35,708 nt of DNA from positions 1-35,708 of the forward strand of contig JAPPHK010000246.1 in assembly GCA_028820795.1 (NCBI GenBank), given 5' to 3'. Source of the stretch: Nitrospinota bacterium (GTDB lineage Bacteria; UBA8248). The position numbers and the translations under genes were made by a program. Positions 17,944 to 28,935 of the stretch are shown one piece after another; within the stretch, counting starts at the first letter, position 1, and each line of letters opens with the position of its first letter. The notes beneath the pieces were generated by a model that saw only the letters and a program-made list of their open reading frames with translations, was not told the DNA's origin and searched no databases.

Positions 17944-19893
17944 ATGATCGATTTGCCCCTGGCCCAGGGGGGCCGGAAAATTTATCTCGAAAACATCCCG
18001 CGCGAAGAGGCGCTCTCGCGTCTTCTGGAGAAAGTGGCTGATTTCCGCTTAGGTGAAGAGGAAATCCCGACTCCAGAAGCACTCGGGCGCGTGACCTCGC
18101 GCGCCGCCTACGCAAGCATTTCCAGCCCGCATTTTCACGCCGCCGCCATGGACGGCTACGCTCTCGCCTCGGCGGAAACTTCAGGCGCCACGCCCGTTGC
18201 GCCCAGGGAGTTTCTCCTGGACGAGCAAGCCTACCCCCTCGATACGGGCGACCCGATGCCCGAGGGAACGGACTGCGTCGTCATGATCGAGCACGTTCAC
18301 GAGGCGACACCCGGCGCAATCCGCATCGAGGCGGCGCTATCGCCCTGGCAGAACGTGCGCGTGGCGGGAGAAGACGTTGTCGAAGGCCAACTCATCCTCA
18401 CGGCGGGGCACGTTTTGAGGCCCTATGATCTGGGCGCGCTTTTGGCTGCCGGGATCACGCGGGTGTGGGTGCGGCGGCGTCCACGGGTGGCCATCATCCC
18501 CACCGGGGATGAACTCGTTGAAGCGGGGGCCGATCTCAAGCCCGGCGATCTGGTGGAGTTCAACTCGAGCGTTCTGGCGGCCTTCATCACGGAGTGGGGG
18601 GGAGAGGCGCTTCCCGCCCCGATTCTGGAAGACAGATTCGAGGCCATAGAGGGTGCGGTTCGAGACGCGCTGGAAAGCGCGGACATCGTCCTGGTGAACG
18701 CGGGATCATCCGCAGGGCGAGAGGACTACACCGCCGCCGTCGTGGAGAGGCTGGGCGAACTCCTCGTGCACGGCGTGGCGATCTTCCCCGGCAAGCCCAC
18801 CATCCTGGGCGTTTGCGCGTCGGAATCGGGCGCGCGCAAGCCCGTTCTCGGGATTCCGGGCTATCCGGTCTCGGCGGTGCTGGCGCTTCAGGAGTTCGTG
18901 CGTCCGCTGATGGCGCACATGGCGGGAGCGGCGCCGGGCGAGGAGGAGCGCATCGGGGCTTTCATGAGCCGCAAGAGCGCCTCGAGGCTCGGGATGGAGG
19001 AGTTCTTGCGCGTGAAACTCGGCCGGGTGGGCGAGCGGATGGTCTGCCTCCCCGCCAAGCGCGGGGCCAGCGTCATCAGCTCGCTCGTGGAGGCGGACGG
19101 GGTGGTGCGCGTGCCCGCCCATTCGGAGGGAATCGAGACGGGCGAGGAGGTGACGGTCGAGTTGTTGAGGCCGCTCGCCGATATCCGGGGCAACCTGCTC
19201 ATGGCGGGCAGCCACGACAACGCGCTGGACCTCCTGGCGGACGAATTGAGAGCGCGCCACCACGACGCGCGTCTATCCGCCTCTGCGGTGGGTTCGCTGG
19301 CGGGCCTCATCGCCGTGCGCGACGGAGAAGCGCATATCGCGGGCAGTCACCTGCTCGACCCCGAGACCGGGGAATACAACTGGTACTATATCGAGCGCTA
19401 CCTCAAGGGCCGAGAGGTCGTGGTGGTGAATTTCGTCCAACGGGAACAGGGCATCCTCACGCCGAAGGGAAATCCCAAGGGAATCACAGGGATAGCCGGC
19501 CTGGGCCGCGGGGATGTCTCCATCGTCAACCGCCAGAGCGGGGCGGGAACGCGGGTGCTTCTCGATCACCTGATGGCGCGCGAGGGACTCACGTCCGGCG
19601 ACGTCAGGGGCTACGAGCGGGTGGAGACCACGCACATGGCGGTAGCCATGGCGGTGTCGGCGGGACGTGCGGACTGCGGTCTGGGGATTTCCGCCGCCGC
19701 CAGGATGTTGAACCTCGATTTCATTCCGCTGGAGCGCGAGCGGTTCGATTTCATCGTCCCGAAAGAGCATTGGGAGTCGCCCGCGATACGAAAGGTGATG
19801 GATATTTTGAGCGATGCGGCTTTTCGGGATGCCGTGGTTGCGCTCGGCGGGTATAATGCTGAGTTGACGGGCCAGGTGATGGCACCACCCTAG
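17944..19893 (+). CDS. MoeA domain fused to PBP-like (substrate-binding) domain
   Basis: MoeA motifs (AAMDGYALAS, IIPTGDELVEAG, VNAGSSAGREDY, GIPGYPVSAVL), then DIRGNLLMAGSHDNALDLLADEL...IAGSHLLDPETGEYNWYYIERYL...INRQSGAGTRVLLDHL. Confidence 0.93.
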   Translation: MIDLPLAQGGRKIYLENIPREEALSRLLEKVADFRLGEEEIPTPEALGRVTSRAAYASISSPHFHAAAMDGYALASAETSGATPVAPREFLLDEQAYPLDTGDPMPEGTDCVVMIEHVHEATPGAIRIEAALSPWQNVRVAGEDVVEGQLILTAGHVLRPYDLGALLAAGITRVWVRRRPRVAIIPTGDELVEAGADLKPGDLVEFNSSVLAAFITEWGGEALPAPILEDRFEAIEGAVRDALESADIVLVNAGSSAGREDYTAAVVERLGELLVHGVAIFPGKPTILGVCASESGARKPVLGIPGYPVSAVLALQEFVRPLMAHMAGAAPGEEERIGAFMSRKSASRLGMEEFLRVKLGRVGERMVCLPAKRGASVISSLVEADGVVRVPAHSEGIETGEEVTVELLRPLADIRGNLLMAGSHDNALDLLADELRARHHDARLSASAVGSLAGLIAVRDGEAHIAGSHLLDPETGEYNWYYIERYLKGREVVVVNFVQREQGILTPKGNPKGITGIAGLGRGDVSIVNRQSGAGTRVLLDHLMAREGLTSGDVRGYERVETTHMAVAMAVSAGRADCGLGISAAARMLNLDFIPLERERFDFIVPKEHWESPAIRKVMDILSDAAFRDAVVALGGYNAELTGQVMAPP

Positions 19894-19910
19894 AGAAAAG
19901 GTTTTAGAAA

Positions 19911-20894
19911 ATGGCGTTATTCGATCGCTACGGGCGCGCGCACGATGACTTGAGAATCTCGGTGACGGACCGGTGCAACTTCCGGTGTTTCTACTGCATG
20001 CCCGAGGAGGGCATGACGTGGCTGCCCCACGATGAGGTTCTCAACTACGAAGAAATCACCCGTATCGTGCGCATCACCACCGAACTGGGTTTTACGAGCT
20101 ATCACCTGACCGGCGGCGAGCCGCTCCTGCGCAAGGACTTGCACCGCCTCGTCGAGCAGATGGTGGAAGTACAGCCCGAAATGGACCTGGCCCTGACGAC
20201 CAACGGCGTCTTTCTTCCGAAAATGGCGAAGGATCTCCACGCGGCGGGCCTGAGGCGCGTGAACATCAGCCTCGATTCCATGGACGCGGGCAAGTTCCTC
20301 TTCATGACGCGCCGCGACGTGTTCGGCCAGGTGATGGAGGGCATCGAGGCGGCGGCGGCGGCGGGATTCTCGCCCATCAAGATCAACGCGGTGGCGGTCA
20401 AGGGCCTGAGTGAGGAGGAGTTGCCGCGCTTCGCCAGGTGGTCGCGCGAGACGGGCCACATCGTGCGCTTCATCGAATACATGCCGCTCGATGCGGACCG
20501 CACCTGGGCGCACGAGAAGGTCTTGACTGCGGAGGAGATACTGGAAGGCCTCTCCGTCGAGGGTGAACTAGAACTCGTGAGCGGCCACCCCTCCGACCCC
20601 GCGACGCGCTACCGCTACAAGGACGGCAAGGGCGAGGTGGGCGTCATCGCCTCGGTCACGCGGCCTTTCTGCCAGGACTGCAACCGCATCCGTCTCACGG
20701 CCGACGGCATGGTGCGGACCTGCCTGTTCTCCACCACCGAGCACGACGCCAAGAAGCTGCTCAGGGGCGGCGCGACAGACGATGAGATAAAGGCCTGGCT
20801 CGCCGAGGTGGTGCTCACCAAGACGCCGGGCCACCTCATCGGCCAGAAGGAATTCGTCCAGCCCGAGCGCACCATGAGCGCCATCGGCGGCTAG
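19911..20894 (+). CDS. moaA: GTP 3',8-cyclase MoaA
   Basis: DRCNFRCFYCMPEEG radical-SAM motif; HLTGGEPLLRKDL; FCQDCNRIRLTADGMVRTCLFS; C-terminal GG. Confidence 0.97.
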   Translation: MALFDRYGRAHDDLRISVTDRCNFRCFYCMPEEGMTWLPHDEVLNYEEITRIVRITTELGFTSYHLTGGEPLLRKDLHRLVEQMVEVQPEMDLALTTNGVFLPKMAKDLHAAGLRRVNISLDSMDAGKFLFMTRRDVFGQVMEGIEAAAAAGFSPIKINAVAVKGLSEEELPRFARWSRETGHIVRFIEYMPLDADRTWAHEKVLTAEEILEGLSVEGELELVSGHPSDPATRYRYKDGKGEVGVIASVTRPFCQDCNRIRLTADGMVRTCLFSTTEHDAKKLLRGGATDDEIKAWLAEVVLTKTPGHLIGQKEFVQPERTMSAIGG

Positions 20895-20987
20895 GCTTCC
20901 CGCATATCGATCTGAATTCGAATACTCAGGCGATGAAACGGCGCCGGATTACGAGCGTCGGCGCCTGTGAAGTTCATAGCTTATAGC

Positions 20988-21362
20988 GAAATTAGTTATC
21001 TTATAATTAAACTATAAATCTCCTAATTTCCTTATAATTCCTGCGCAGCATCCGCTTCAGAACTGATACTCACCTGAAATGGATCGGAACGGGAGTATTT
21101 CCCGAAAACGCGCATCCTGGTAGCAGCATTTCTCGATTATTTTGAAATTATCTATATTATATAATAATTATAACTCTTATAAGATTGTTATAAATTTCTG
21201 CGCTGAATTCAATGGGCAATTCACATGAGCGGTTGGTCGAAACAGAGCACTCGACCGAAAACAACAGACATCCCGGCGAAGAGATTTATTGAATTATTCA
21301 GAAATTAGCTATCTTATGAAGAAATTGTAAAGTATCTAATTTTAATATAAACTCATCACAAC
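20988..21362. repeat. AT-rich degenerate tandem repeat, period ~156 bp
   Basis: gaaattagttatcttata (20988), gaaattatctatattata (21144), gaaattagctatcttatg (21301); further matched blocks ttataa[a]tt[t/c]ctgcgc at 21032/21188 and cgaaaac..c.catcc at 21103/21256. Confidence 0.7.
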
Positions 21363-22559
21363 ATGGATCCGATACGAAACCCATATGCGCCTGGAGCGGG
21401 CACTCTTCCGCCGGAGTTGGCTGGCCGGGACGAGGTTCGTGAATCCGCGCGAGTCGCCTTGGAGCGGACCAGAATCGGACGCTCGACCAGGAGCTTCATG
21501 TTGGTCGGGTTGCGTGGGGTCGGCAAGACCGTGCTGTTGAACCTCATTCGGGAGCAAGCCGAGGCGAGCGGTATCTACGTTCTATCGATAGAAGCGCCCG
21601 AAAACCAATCGTTGCCCTCTATTTTGGCGCCTCGATTGTATACGGCTTTGCTGAAACTCTCGCGCAGGCGTGCGGCGAAAGAACTGGCGCAAAGAGCCTT
21701 GAGAGGGCTCGCGGGATTCGTGAAAGCCCTGAAAGTCACCTATCGGGACATAGAAGTGGGTTTGGACGTCAGCCCCGAACCCGGTCTGGCGGACAATGGA
21801 AACCTCGAAAGCGACTTGCAGGAATTGTTCGAGGCCATTGGGGCCGCCGCCCGGGCGGATGCGACCTGCGTGGTGTTTTTCTTCGATGAGCTCCAGTACG
21901 TACCCGAAGACCAATTGGAGGCCTTGATCATGGCGTTGCACCGGGTATCCCAACGGCAGCTTCCCGTGACCATGCTGGGGGCGGGGCTGCCCCAGGTGAG
22001 AGGCCGCATGGGAAAGGCGAAATCCTACGCTGAACGACTTTTTGATTTTTCCGAAATCGGGCCATTGTCTCCTGAGGACGCCAGACTCGCGATTGAAAAG
22101 CCCGCCAGAGAAGAGGGTGTGGAGATAGAACCTTTCGCTCTTGATGAAATCGTCTCCAATACTCGATGCTATCCCTACTTTCTTCAGGAATGGGGCAAGA
22201 ACGTGTGGGATGTCGCCAAGGGCTCTCCCATCACAGTTTCCGATGTGGAAATCGCCACCAGACAGGTCATCGCCGCTCTGGATCAGAGTTTCTTTCGAGT
22301 CAGGTTCGACAGACTGTCCCCCACGGAAAAAAGATATCTGCGAGCGATGGCCGATCTCGGTGCGGGGCCACATCGTTCAGGAGACATCGCTCAACAACTG
22401 AACCGCTTGGTAACCTCTCTGGCGCCCATTCGCAGTCAACTGATCAACAAAGGCATGATTTGGAGTCCGAGCCACGGCGATACGGCTTTCACCGTGCCCA
22501 TGTTCGATGAATTCATGCGGCGCATCATGCCCGGGGATGAATGGTTGTCTTCTGCCTGA
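21363..22559 (+). CDS. AAA ATPase (Orc1/Cdc6-like STAND/archaeal-ATPase type, with C-terminal winged helix-like region)
   Basis: NPYAPGAGTLPPELAGRDEVRE; Walker A VGLRGVGKTVLL; Walker B VVFFFDELQ; sensor region MLGAGLPQ; C-terminal LSPTEKRYLRAMADLG...SGDIAQQL. Confidence 0.85.
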   Translation: MDPIRNPYAPGAGTLPPELAGRDEVRESARVALERTRIGRSTRSFMLVGLRGVGKTVLLNLIREQAEASGIYVLSIEAPENQSLPSILAPRLYTALLKLSRRRAAKELAQRALRGLAGFVKALKVTYRDIEVGLDVSPEPGLADNGNLESDLQELFEAIGAAARADATCVVFFFDELQYVPEDQLEALIMALHRVSQRQLPVTMLGAGLPQVRGRMGKAKSYAERLFDFSEIGPLSPEDARLAIEKPAREEGVEIEPFALDEIVSNTRCYPYFLQEWGKNVWDVAKGSPITVSDVEIATRQVIAALDQSFFRVRFDRLSPTEKRYLRAMADLGAGPHRSGDIAQQLNRLVTSLAPIRSQLINKGMIWSPSHGDTAFTVPMFDEFMRRIMPGDEWLSSA

Positions 22560-22737
22560 AATTAGACGTTTCCCATGTCGCATCACACCGTATTCACAGG
22601 TCATTTTTTCTGGAACTTGGTCGTGTCTAAAAGCTGATATCCGTGACTTTGTGCTAAAATCGCGGGCACCGCCGCACAGGATACATCGGGCGAAAGTTTC
22701 GTTTTCGGCTTTCTCTTTTTGGAGGCGCGCGGAAAGG

Positions 22738-24231
22738 ATGACCGGAAGAACATTCGCCGCGCTCGTTCTTGCTCTCCTGATTCTTATGGGCGAGGTCGCC
22801 ACCGCCGAGGCGGGACGTCCCAGGGGGCGGAGAAACCGCATCGTATCGGTTCAGGTGCAGATGGTCGCCGTGGGCCGCCTAGGCAGGAGCGTGGCGGCCA
22901 CGGGAACGCTCCTGGCCCGAAGCGAGGTCAAGCTCATGTCCCGCGCCGAGGGTCAGGCCCAGGAGGTCTTGGTGCGCGAGGGCGCGCGGGTCGTGAAGGG
23001 ACAAAACCTTGCGCGCCTCGATTCCACCATCAAACGAATCGATTTGGAACTCTCGAAGAGCGAACTCGCCGCCGCGCAGGCGAACCTTGCGAAACTGAAA
23101 TCCGGTAGCCGCCCCGAGGAAATCGCGGCCGCTGCGGCCGCCGTCACCCAGGCGGAGGCCACGCGCAAGCGCAGCGAGGCGGAAATCACCTCCGCCCTCG
23201 CCAGACGCGAGGAGGCCGAGGCCAACGCGCTCTCCCTGGGCGCTTTGCATAAAACTGGCGTCATCAGCGCACAGGAGTGGCGCAAGGTGACGACGGAGGC
23301 GAATCGCGCACGCGCGGACGTGGCGGAGCGAAGGGCGCGCCTCGCAGAAGACGCCGCCCGCGTTCGCGCAGCGCAGGAGAGGCTCAAACTCGTGAAAATC
23401 GGCGCGCGCGCCGAGGATCTGGCAATGGCGCGCGCGCAGGTGAGCCAGCGTCGCCAGCGCGTGAGACGGCTCAAGGTGGAACTGGAATACTTCACGGTCC
23501 GCTCGCCCATTTCGGGCGTCGTCACCGCGAGAAGAATCGAGCCCGGCGATCTGGCGGTGAACAGGGCGCATCTGTTCACCATCGCCCAGACGGACACGCT
23601 GCGCGCCCGGGTGCGGGTGAGCGAACTGGATCTGCCGCTGATCAAGATAGGCCAGGGGGCGCGGGTGGAGCTCGACGCCTACCGGGGCCGTACGTTCTCG
23701 GGGCAGTTGACACGGATTTTCCCGAGCGTGGACCCGAGTTCGCGCCAACTCATCGTGGAGGTGGACGTTCAAAATTCCGATTCCTCCTTGCGGCCGGGCC
23801 TTCTCGCCCGGGTGAAGTTCGAACCCCTTCTGGGTAGAGAGGCGATCAACCTGCCTGTTCACGCCGTGCTCTGGGACGGGGACTTGCGTACGAAGACGGG
23901 TGCGGTCTTCGTCGTGAGAAGGTTCCAGCGGGGAGCCGGGATGGGCGGCCCCGGGCGTGGCGGTTTCGGAAGAAGAAGCGAAGCGGGCGGAAGCGGGCAG
24001 GTTGGTTCCGGCAGGAGAGATGCGGCCCGCAGAGGAATGGCCGAGGCGAGCGGGCGCGGCGGCGGAGGGCGCGGCCCGCGCTTCATGGCGGTGCGACGAG
24101 AGGTGCGCCTGGGCGAGATGATTGACGGCCGCATCGAGATTCTCGAGGGCCTTCGCGTGGGCGAGCGGGTGGTGGTGAGCGCCATCAGCCAGTTGAGGGA
24201 CCGGCGGCCCATCCGGGTCGTTGGGCCTTAA
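22738..24231 (+). CDS. RND efflux periplasmic adaptor (membrane fusion protein)
   Basis: GRSVAATGTLLARSEVKLMSRAEGQAQEVLVREGARVVKGQNLARLD; YFTVRSPISGVVTARRIEPGDLA; coiled coil. Confidence 0.92.
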   Translation: MTGRTFAALVLALLILMGEVATAEAGRPRGRRNRIVSVQVQMVAVGRLGRSVAATGTLLARSEVKLMSRAEGQAQEVLVREGARVVKGQNLARLDSTIKRIDLELSKSELAAAQANLAKLKSGSRPEEIAAAAAAVTQAEATRKRSEAEITSALARREEAEANALSLGALHKTGVISAQEWRKVTTEANRARADVAERRARLAEDAARVRAAQERLKLVKIGARAEDLAMARAQVSQRRQRVRRLKVELEYFTVRSPISGVVTARRIEPGDLAVNRAHLFTIAQTDTLRARVRVSELDLPLIKIGQGARVELDAYRGRTFSGQLTRIFPSVDPSSRQLIVEVDVQNSDSSLRPGLLARVKFEPLLGREAINLPVHAVLWDGDLRTKTGAVFVVRRFQRGAGMGGPGRGGFGRRSEAGGSGQVGSGRRDAARRGMAEASGRGGGGRGPRFMAVRREVRLGEMIDGRIEILEGLRVGERVVVSAISQLRDRRPIRVVGP

Positions 24232-24249
24232 GGGAGAAGGGAAGGCCTA

Positions 24250-27200
24250 ATGCTGAGCCGAAGCTGCATCCGAAGGCCCGTGGGAACCATCATGGGCGTC
24301 GTGTGCGCGCTGGTGCTCGGCTTTTTCGCGCTCACGCGGCTGCCGGTCGATTTCCTGCCCAGGATCGTCTACCCGCGGATTTTCATCGGCATCGATTTCG
24401 AGGGGGCCGACCCCCAGGTGGTCGAAGAGCAGGTGACCAAGGTGGTGGAGCGTGAACTCGCGACCACGCAGGGGGTGGTGCGCATCTTCTCGATCAGCCG
24501 CGAGGGCGCCGCGCGCCTGTGGATGTTCTTCGATTTTAATCGCGACATCGACCTCGCGCTCCAGGACGCCATCACCAAATTCAACGTCGCCCGAAGAAAC
24601 CTGCCGCAGGAGATACAGGATCAACTCCAGAACACGCGAATCTTCAAGTCAGACCCGGCGCAGGTGCCCATCATCGAATACGCGCTGTCTTCCAAGACCC
24701 TCAAAGGGCCGCAGCTTCAGACCTGGGCGCGGAAGGTGCTCATCCCCCAGCTCATGACCGTTCCCGGCATCGCCTCGGTGGAGGCGTTCGGCGGCCAGGA
24801 CGAGGAAGTGCAGGTATTGGTCGATCTGCCGAGGATGCAGGGTCTGGGGCTCGACCTGCCCGCCGTCTTGAGAAGAATGCGCGCCGAGAACATGGATCTG
24901 GCCGCCGGACGGGTGAAGACGGCCCACCGCGAGTATTCGAGCCGAACGGCGGGCAAGCTCAAGAGCGCGGGTGAGCTTTCGCGCCTGATCTTTCCCACCA
25001 AAGACGGTCGCCGGGTCTATCTGCGCGATTTCGCCAAGGTTCAGGATACCGGTAAGGAACGGCGCATATTCGTCTGGCTGAACGGCGATGAGAGCGTCAA
25101 GGTGGTGGCCCTGAAACAGCCCGACGCGAACACGGTCTCGGTCGTGGACGGTCTGCGCGATAGACTCGCCTTCCTGACGCGCTACGGCATTGTGCCGCCG
25201 GACATCACCCTCGTCCCGATTTCGGACCAGAGTTTCTTCATCCGCGCCTCGATCAGGAACGTTCTCTCCTCCGCCCTGGTGGGCGGCACGCTGGCGATAC
25301 TGGTGGTGCTCTGCTTCCTGGGGAGCCTCAGGCGCACGCTGATCATCGGCCTGGCGATTCCGGTCGCTTCGGTCTTCACGTTTTTCCTGATGTGGGCGCT
25401 GGGTTTCACCTTCAACATTTTCAGTCTGGGTGGCGTGGCGCTCGGCGTGGGGATGCTCGTGGACAACGCGATCGTCATGCTCGAGAACATATCGCGCCAT
25501 CAGGCGGAAGGGGGCGACCCCGTGGAGGCGGCGGAACGCGGCTCCGCCGAGGTGGAAAGCGCGATGGTGGCCTCCACGCTCACGAACGTGGCCGCGGTGA
25601 TGCCGTTTCTGCTGGTATCGGGCTACGTGGCGCTCCTGTTCCGCGAGTTGATACTCACCATCACACTGGCGTTCATATGCAGCCTCGTGGTCGGCCTCAC
25701 GGTCGTGGCCATGCTATCGGCCAGGCTCCTGCAGATTCCGATGAGCAGCGGCTTCAGCCGCTTCCCGCTTTTCCGCCTTTTTATCTGGTTTGTCGGCCTC
25801 GCCAACCGGCTGTACCGTTTTCTCTTGAGGCCGGTCCTGACCCTCCGCTGGGTCGTCATCATCCTCGCCCTGGCCGTCTGCGCGAGCAGCTACACGCTCG
25901 TCGGCAAACTGGGCAACGAACTCCTGCCCCAGGTCGATGACGGGCGCATCTCGGTCGACATCCGCTTCTCACCGGGAGGAACGCTCGAATACACCAAACA
26001 GGTGACGCGCGAGATTCACGACATGCTCGTGCGCGACCCTTCCGTGGACAAGGTGTTCGCCACGGCGGGCGGGCGCCTTTTCGGGCGCAACTTCTCGCCC
26101 TCCGCCTCTCGGGGGAGAATCGACGTGACGCTCAAAGACGGCGTGAGCGTGTTCGACTATCTCGGGAAACTGAGGCCCCGCCTCGCGCGGATGACGTATC
26201 CCGATGCGCGGATTTACGCCTTCAAGAGCCGGGTGCGGGGCCTGCGCACCTCCAATACCCGGCACAACAAGAGCTTTTCCCTGGGCGTCCGGGGCGAGGA
26301 ACTGGCGACTCTGAACCGCATCGCAGAAGAAGTCGTGGAGAAGCTCCAGGGTGTGGAGGGGCTTCACAACGTGCAGATGACCGAGGACAGGCCCCGGCCC
26401 GAGTTTCGCATTCAGGTGAACAGGGAGCGCGCGGCGGAGCTCGGTCTCTCCGTCGAGGACGTGGGCGACACCGTGGCCACGGCGGTCGATGGCTCCATCG
26501 CCACGTTCATCAACAGGGTGGATACGCGCGTGCCGGTGCGGGTGAAGTTCTCGGACACCGAGATCAAGAGCGAACAGGATCTGGCGCATCTGCCCCTGTT
26601 TCCCCAGAACCAGAACGGGCGCTCCACGCGCTTGCACCACGTGGCGCAAATTCGCTATGGACAGGGCAGTTCGGTCATCCCCCGCACGGACCAGAACCGC
26701 CTCATCCAGATAACGGGCGACATCCAGGGCCGCTCGCTGGGTGACGTGAGCGCCAATGTTCGCGCGCGCCTGAAAGAGGTCAACGTGCCGAGGGGCTACT
26801 TCATCCTGCCTGGTGAGGATGAAGAGAATCTGAAGAAATCGAACCGCGAGCTCTTCATCCTGGCGCTTCTCGCCATGTTCCTGGTCTATACGGTGCTGGC
26901 CGTTCAGTACGACTCGCTCGTAAACCCTTTGGTCATCATATTCGCCGTTCCGCCTGCGCTCACCGGCGCGCTTTTGGGTCTCTATCTCACCGGTACTCCC
27001 TTCGGCTCGACGGTGCTCATCGGCGTCATCCTGCTGGTGGGCATCGTGGTAAACAACTCCATCGTGATGATCGACTACGTGGAACGCTTGAGAGAACGCG
27101 GGATGGATATCAGAGAGGCCATCATCGAGGGGGCGTCGACGAGGCTGCGCCCGATTCTCATGACAACGCTCACCACCATCATCGCGCTCACGCCCCTGGC

Positions 27201-27390
27201 GAGCGGTTGGGGGAAAGGATCGGAGATGCTCAAGCCCCTGGGGTTGGTCGTGTTGAGCGGGCTTTCGCTCTCCACACTGTTCACGCTCTTCCTCGTGCCG
27301 TGCATCTACCTCGCCGCCCAGAATTTCGTCCGCAGCTTGAGGCGGATGGTGGGCTTGCGCGAGACGAAATACACCGCCCCCGCCGCATAG
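24250..27390 (+). CDS. RND efflux transporter permease (AcrB/HAE1-like)
   Basis: 1046 aa; RRPVGTIMGVVCALVLGFFALTRLPVDFLP; GVALGVGMLVDNAIVMLENISRH; VGIVVNNSIVMIDYVERLRERG. Confidence 0.96.
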   Translation: MLSRSCIRRPVGTIMGVVCALVLGFFALTRLPVDFLPRIVYPRIFIGIDFEGADPQVVEEQVTKVVERELATTQGVVRIFSISREGAARLWMFFDFNRDIDLALQDAITKFNVARRNLPQEIQDQLQNTRIFKSDPAQVPIIEYALSSKTLKGPQLQTWARKVLIPQLMTVPGIASVEAFGGQDEEVQVLVDLPRMQGLGLDLPAVLRRMRAENMDLAAGRVKTAHREYSSRTAGKLKSAGELSRLIFPTKDGRRVYLRDFAKVQDTGKERRIFVWLNGDESVKVVALKQPDANTVSVVDGLRDRLAFLTRYGIVPPDITLVPISDQSFFIRASIRNVLSSALVGGTLAILVVLCFLGSLRRTLIIGLAIPVASVFTFFLMWALGFTFNIFSLGGVALGVGMLVDNAIVMLENISRHQAEGGDPVEAAERGSAEVESAMVASTLTNVAAVMPFLLVSGYVALLFRELILTITLAFICSLVVGLTVVAMLSARLLQIPMSSGFSRFPLFRLFIWFVGLANRLYRFLLRPVLTLRWVVIILALAVCASSYTLVGKLGNELLPQVDDGRISVDIRFSPGGTLEYTKQVTREIHDMLVRDPSVDKVFATAGGRLFGRNFSPSASRGRIDVTLKDGVSVFDYLGKLRPRLARMTYPDARIYAFKSRVRGLRTSNTRHNKSFSLGVRGEELATLNRIAEEVVEKLQGVEGLHNVQMTEDRPRPEFRIQVNRERAAELGLSVEDVGDTVATAVDGSIATFINRVDTRVPVRVKFSDTEIKSEQDLAHLPLFPQNQNGRSTRLHHVAQIRYGQGSSVIPRTDQNRLIQITGDIQGRSLGDVSANVRARLKEVNVPRGYFILPGEDEENLKKSNRELFILALLAMFLVYTVLAVQYDSLVNPLVIIFAVPPALTGALLGLYLTGTPFGSTVLIGVILLVGIVVNNSIVMIDYVERLRERGMDIREAIIEGASTRLRPILMTTLTTIIALTPLASGWGKGSEMLKPLGLVVLSGLSLSTLFTLFLVPCIYLAAQNFVRSLRRMVGLRETKYTAPAA

Positions 27391-27490
27391 GCGCGAGCCG
27401 CACATCGGTCTGCTCTGCACTCTGGATTTACGCATCGGATCCTCGTAGTATCCTCTGCGTCTGAAAGTTGATTCGTTTTGGAGGAGGAGT

Positions 27491-28224
<734 letters not shown>

Positions 28225-28228
<4 letters not shown>

Positions 28229-28827
28229 AGATTGTTCTCGCGAGCGGGAACCCCGGAAAAGCGCGCGAGGTGCGCGCTGCCCTCGAGGGAATGAACGTCG
28301 AGATGCTGCTCCCCGATGAGGCGGGGTTTGAATTCGAAGTCGAAGAGACCGGCTCCACCTATTCGGAAAACGCGCTCATCAAGGCGCGGGCCGCGTGCGA
28401 GGCGAGTGGCCTTCCCGCCCTCGCCGATGATTCGGGCGTGGAAGTGGATGCGCTGCCTGGCGAGTTGGGCGTACGCTCCGCGCGCTTCGGCGGCGAGGGA
28501 CTGGACGATTCGGGGCGCAACGCGCTCTTGCTCGAAAGGATGCGCAATGTGCCTGAAGATCGGCGAGGCGCGCGCTACGTTTGCGTGCTGGCCTACGTGA
28601 AGCCGGATGGGTGGTTCGGTTTTTTCGAGGGTGTGCTGCACGGGCGAATACTGCGCGCGCCGCAAGGGGAGGGCGGCTTCGGCTACGACCCGCTCATGTA
28701 TCTGCCAGAGCACGGCTGCGCCGTCTCGGAGCTCCCGCTTGGGGTCAAAAACCGCATCAGCCACCGGGGTCTCGCACTCGCGGAGTTCCGCGCGTGGCTG
28801 GCCCGAGAGGCGGCGGATGGGGCATAA
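28225..28827 (+). CDS. rdgB: XTP/dITP diphosphatase (RdgB/HAM1)
   Basis: IVLASGNPGKAREVRAAL; ALADDSGVEVDALPGELGVRSARFGGEG; GGFGYDPLMYLPE; overlaps rph by 4 nt. Confidence 0.95.
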
Positions 28828-28935
28828 TGCGAAAAATTGAATGGTATTCGGTTGTGGCCGCTGCAGGGTGAGAGTGGCCGATGATAAGAACGGCGCACAT
28901 GCTTTCATGGAGCGCGAAGACAGGAGATATCAGGA

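Noticed and set aside
18594-19856. 420-aa ORF overlapping the MoeA-PBP gene
   Set aside because: Out-of-frame shadow of a well-supported coding sequence.
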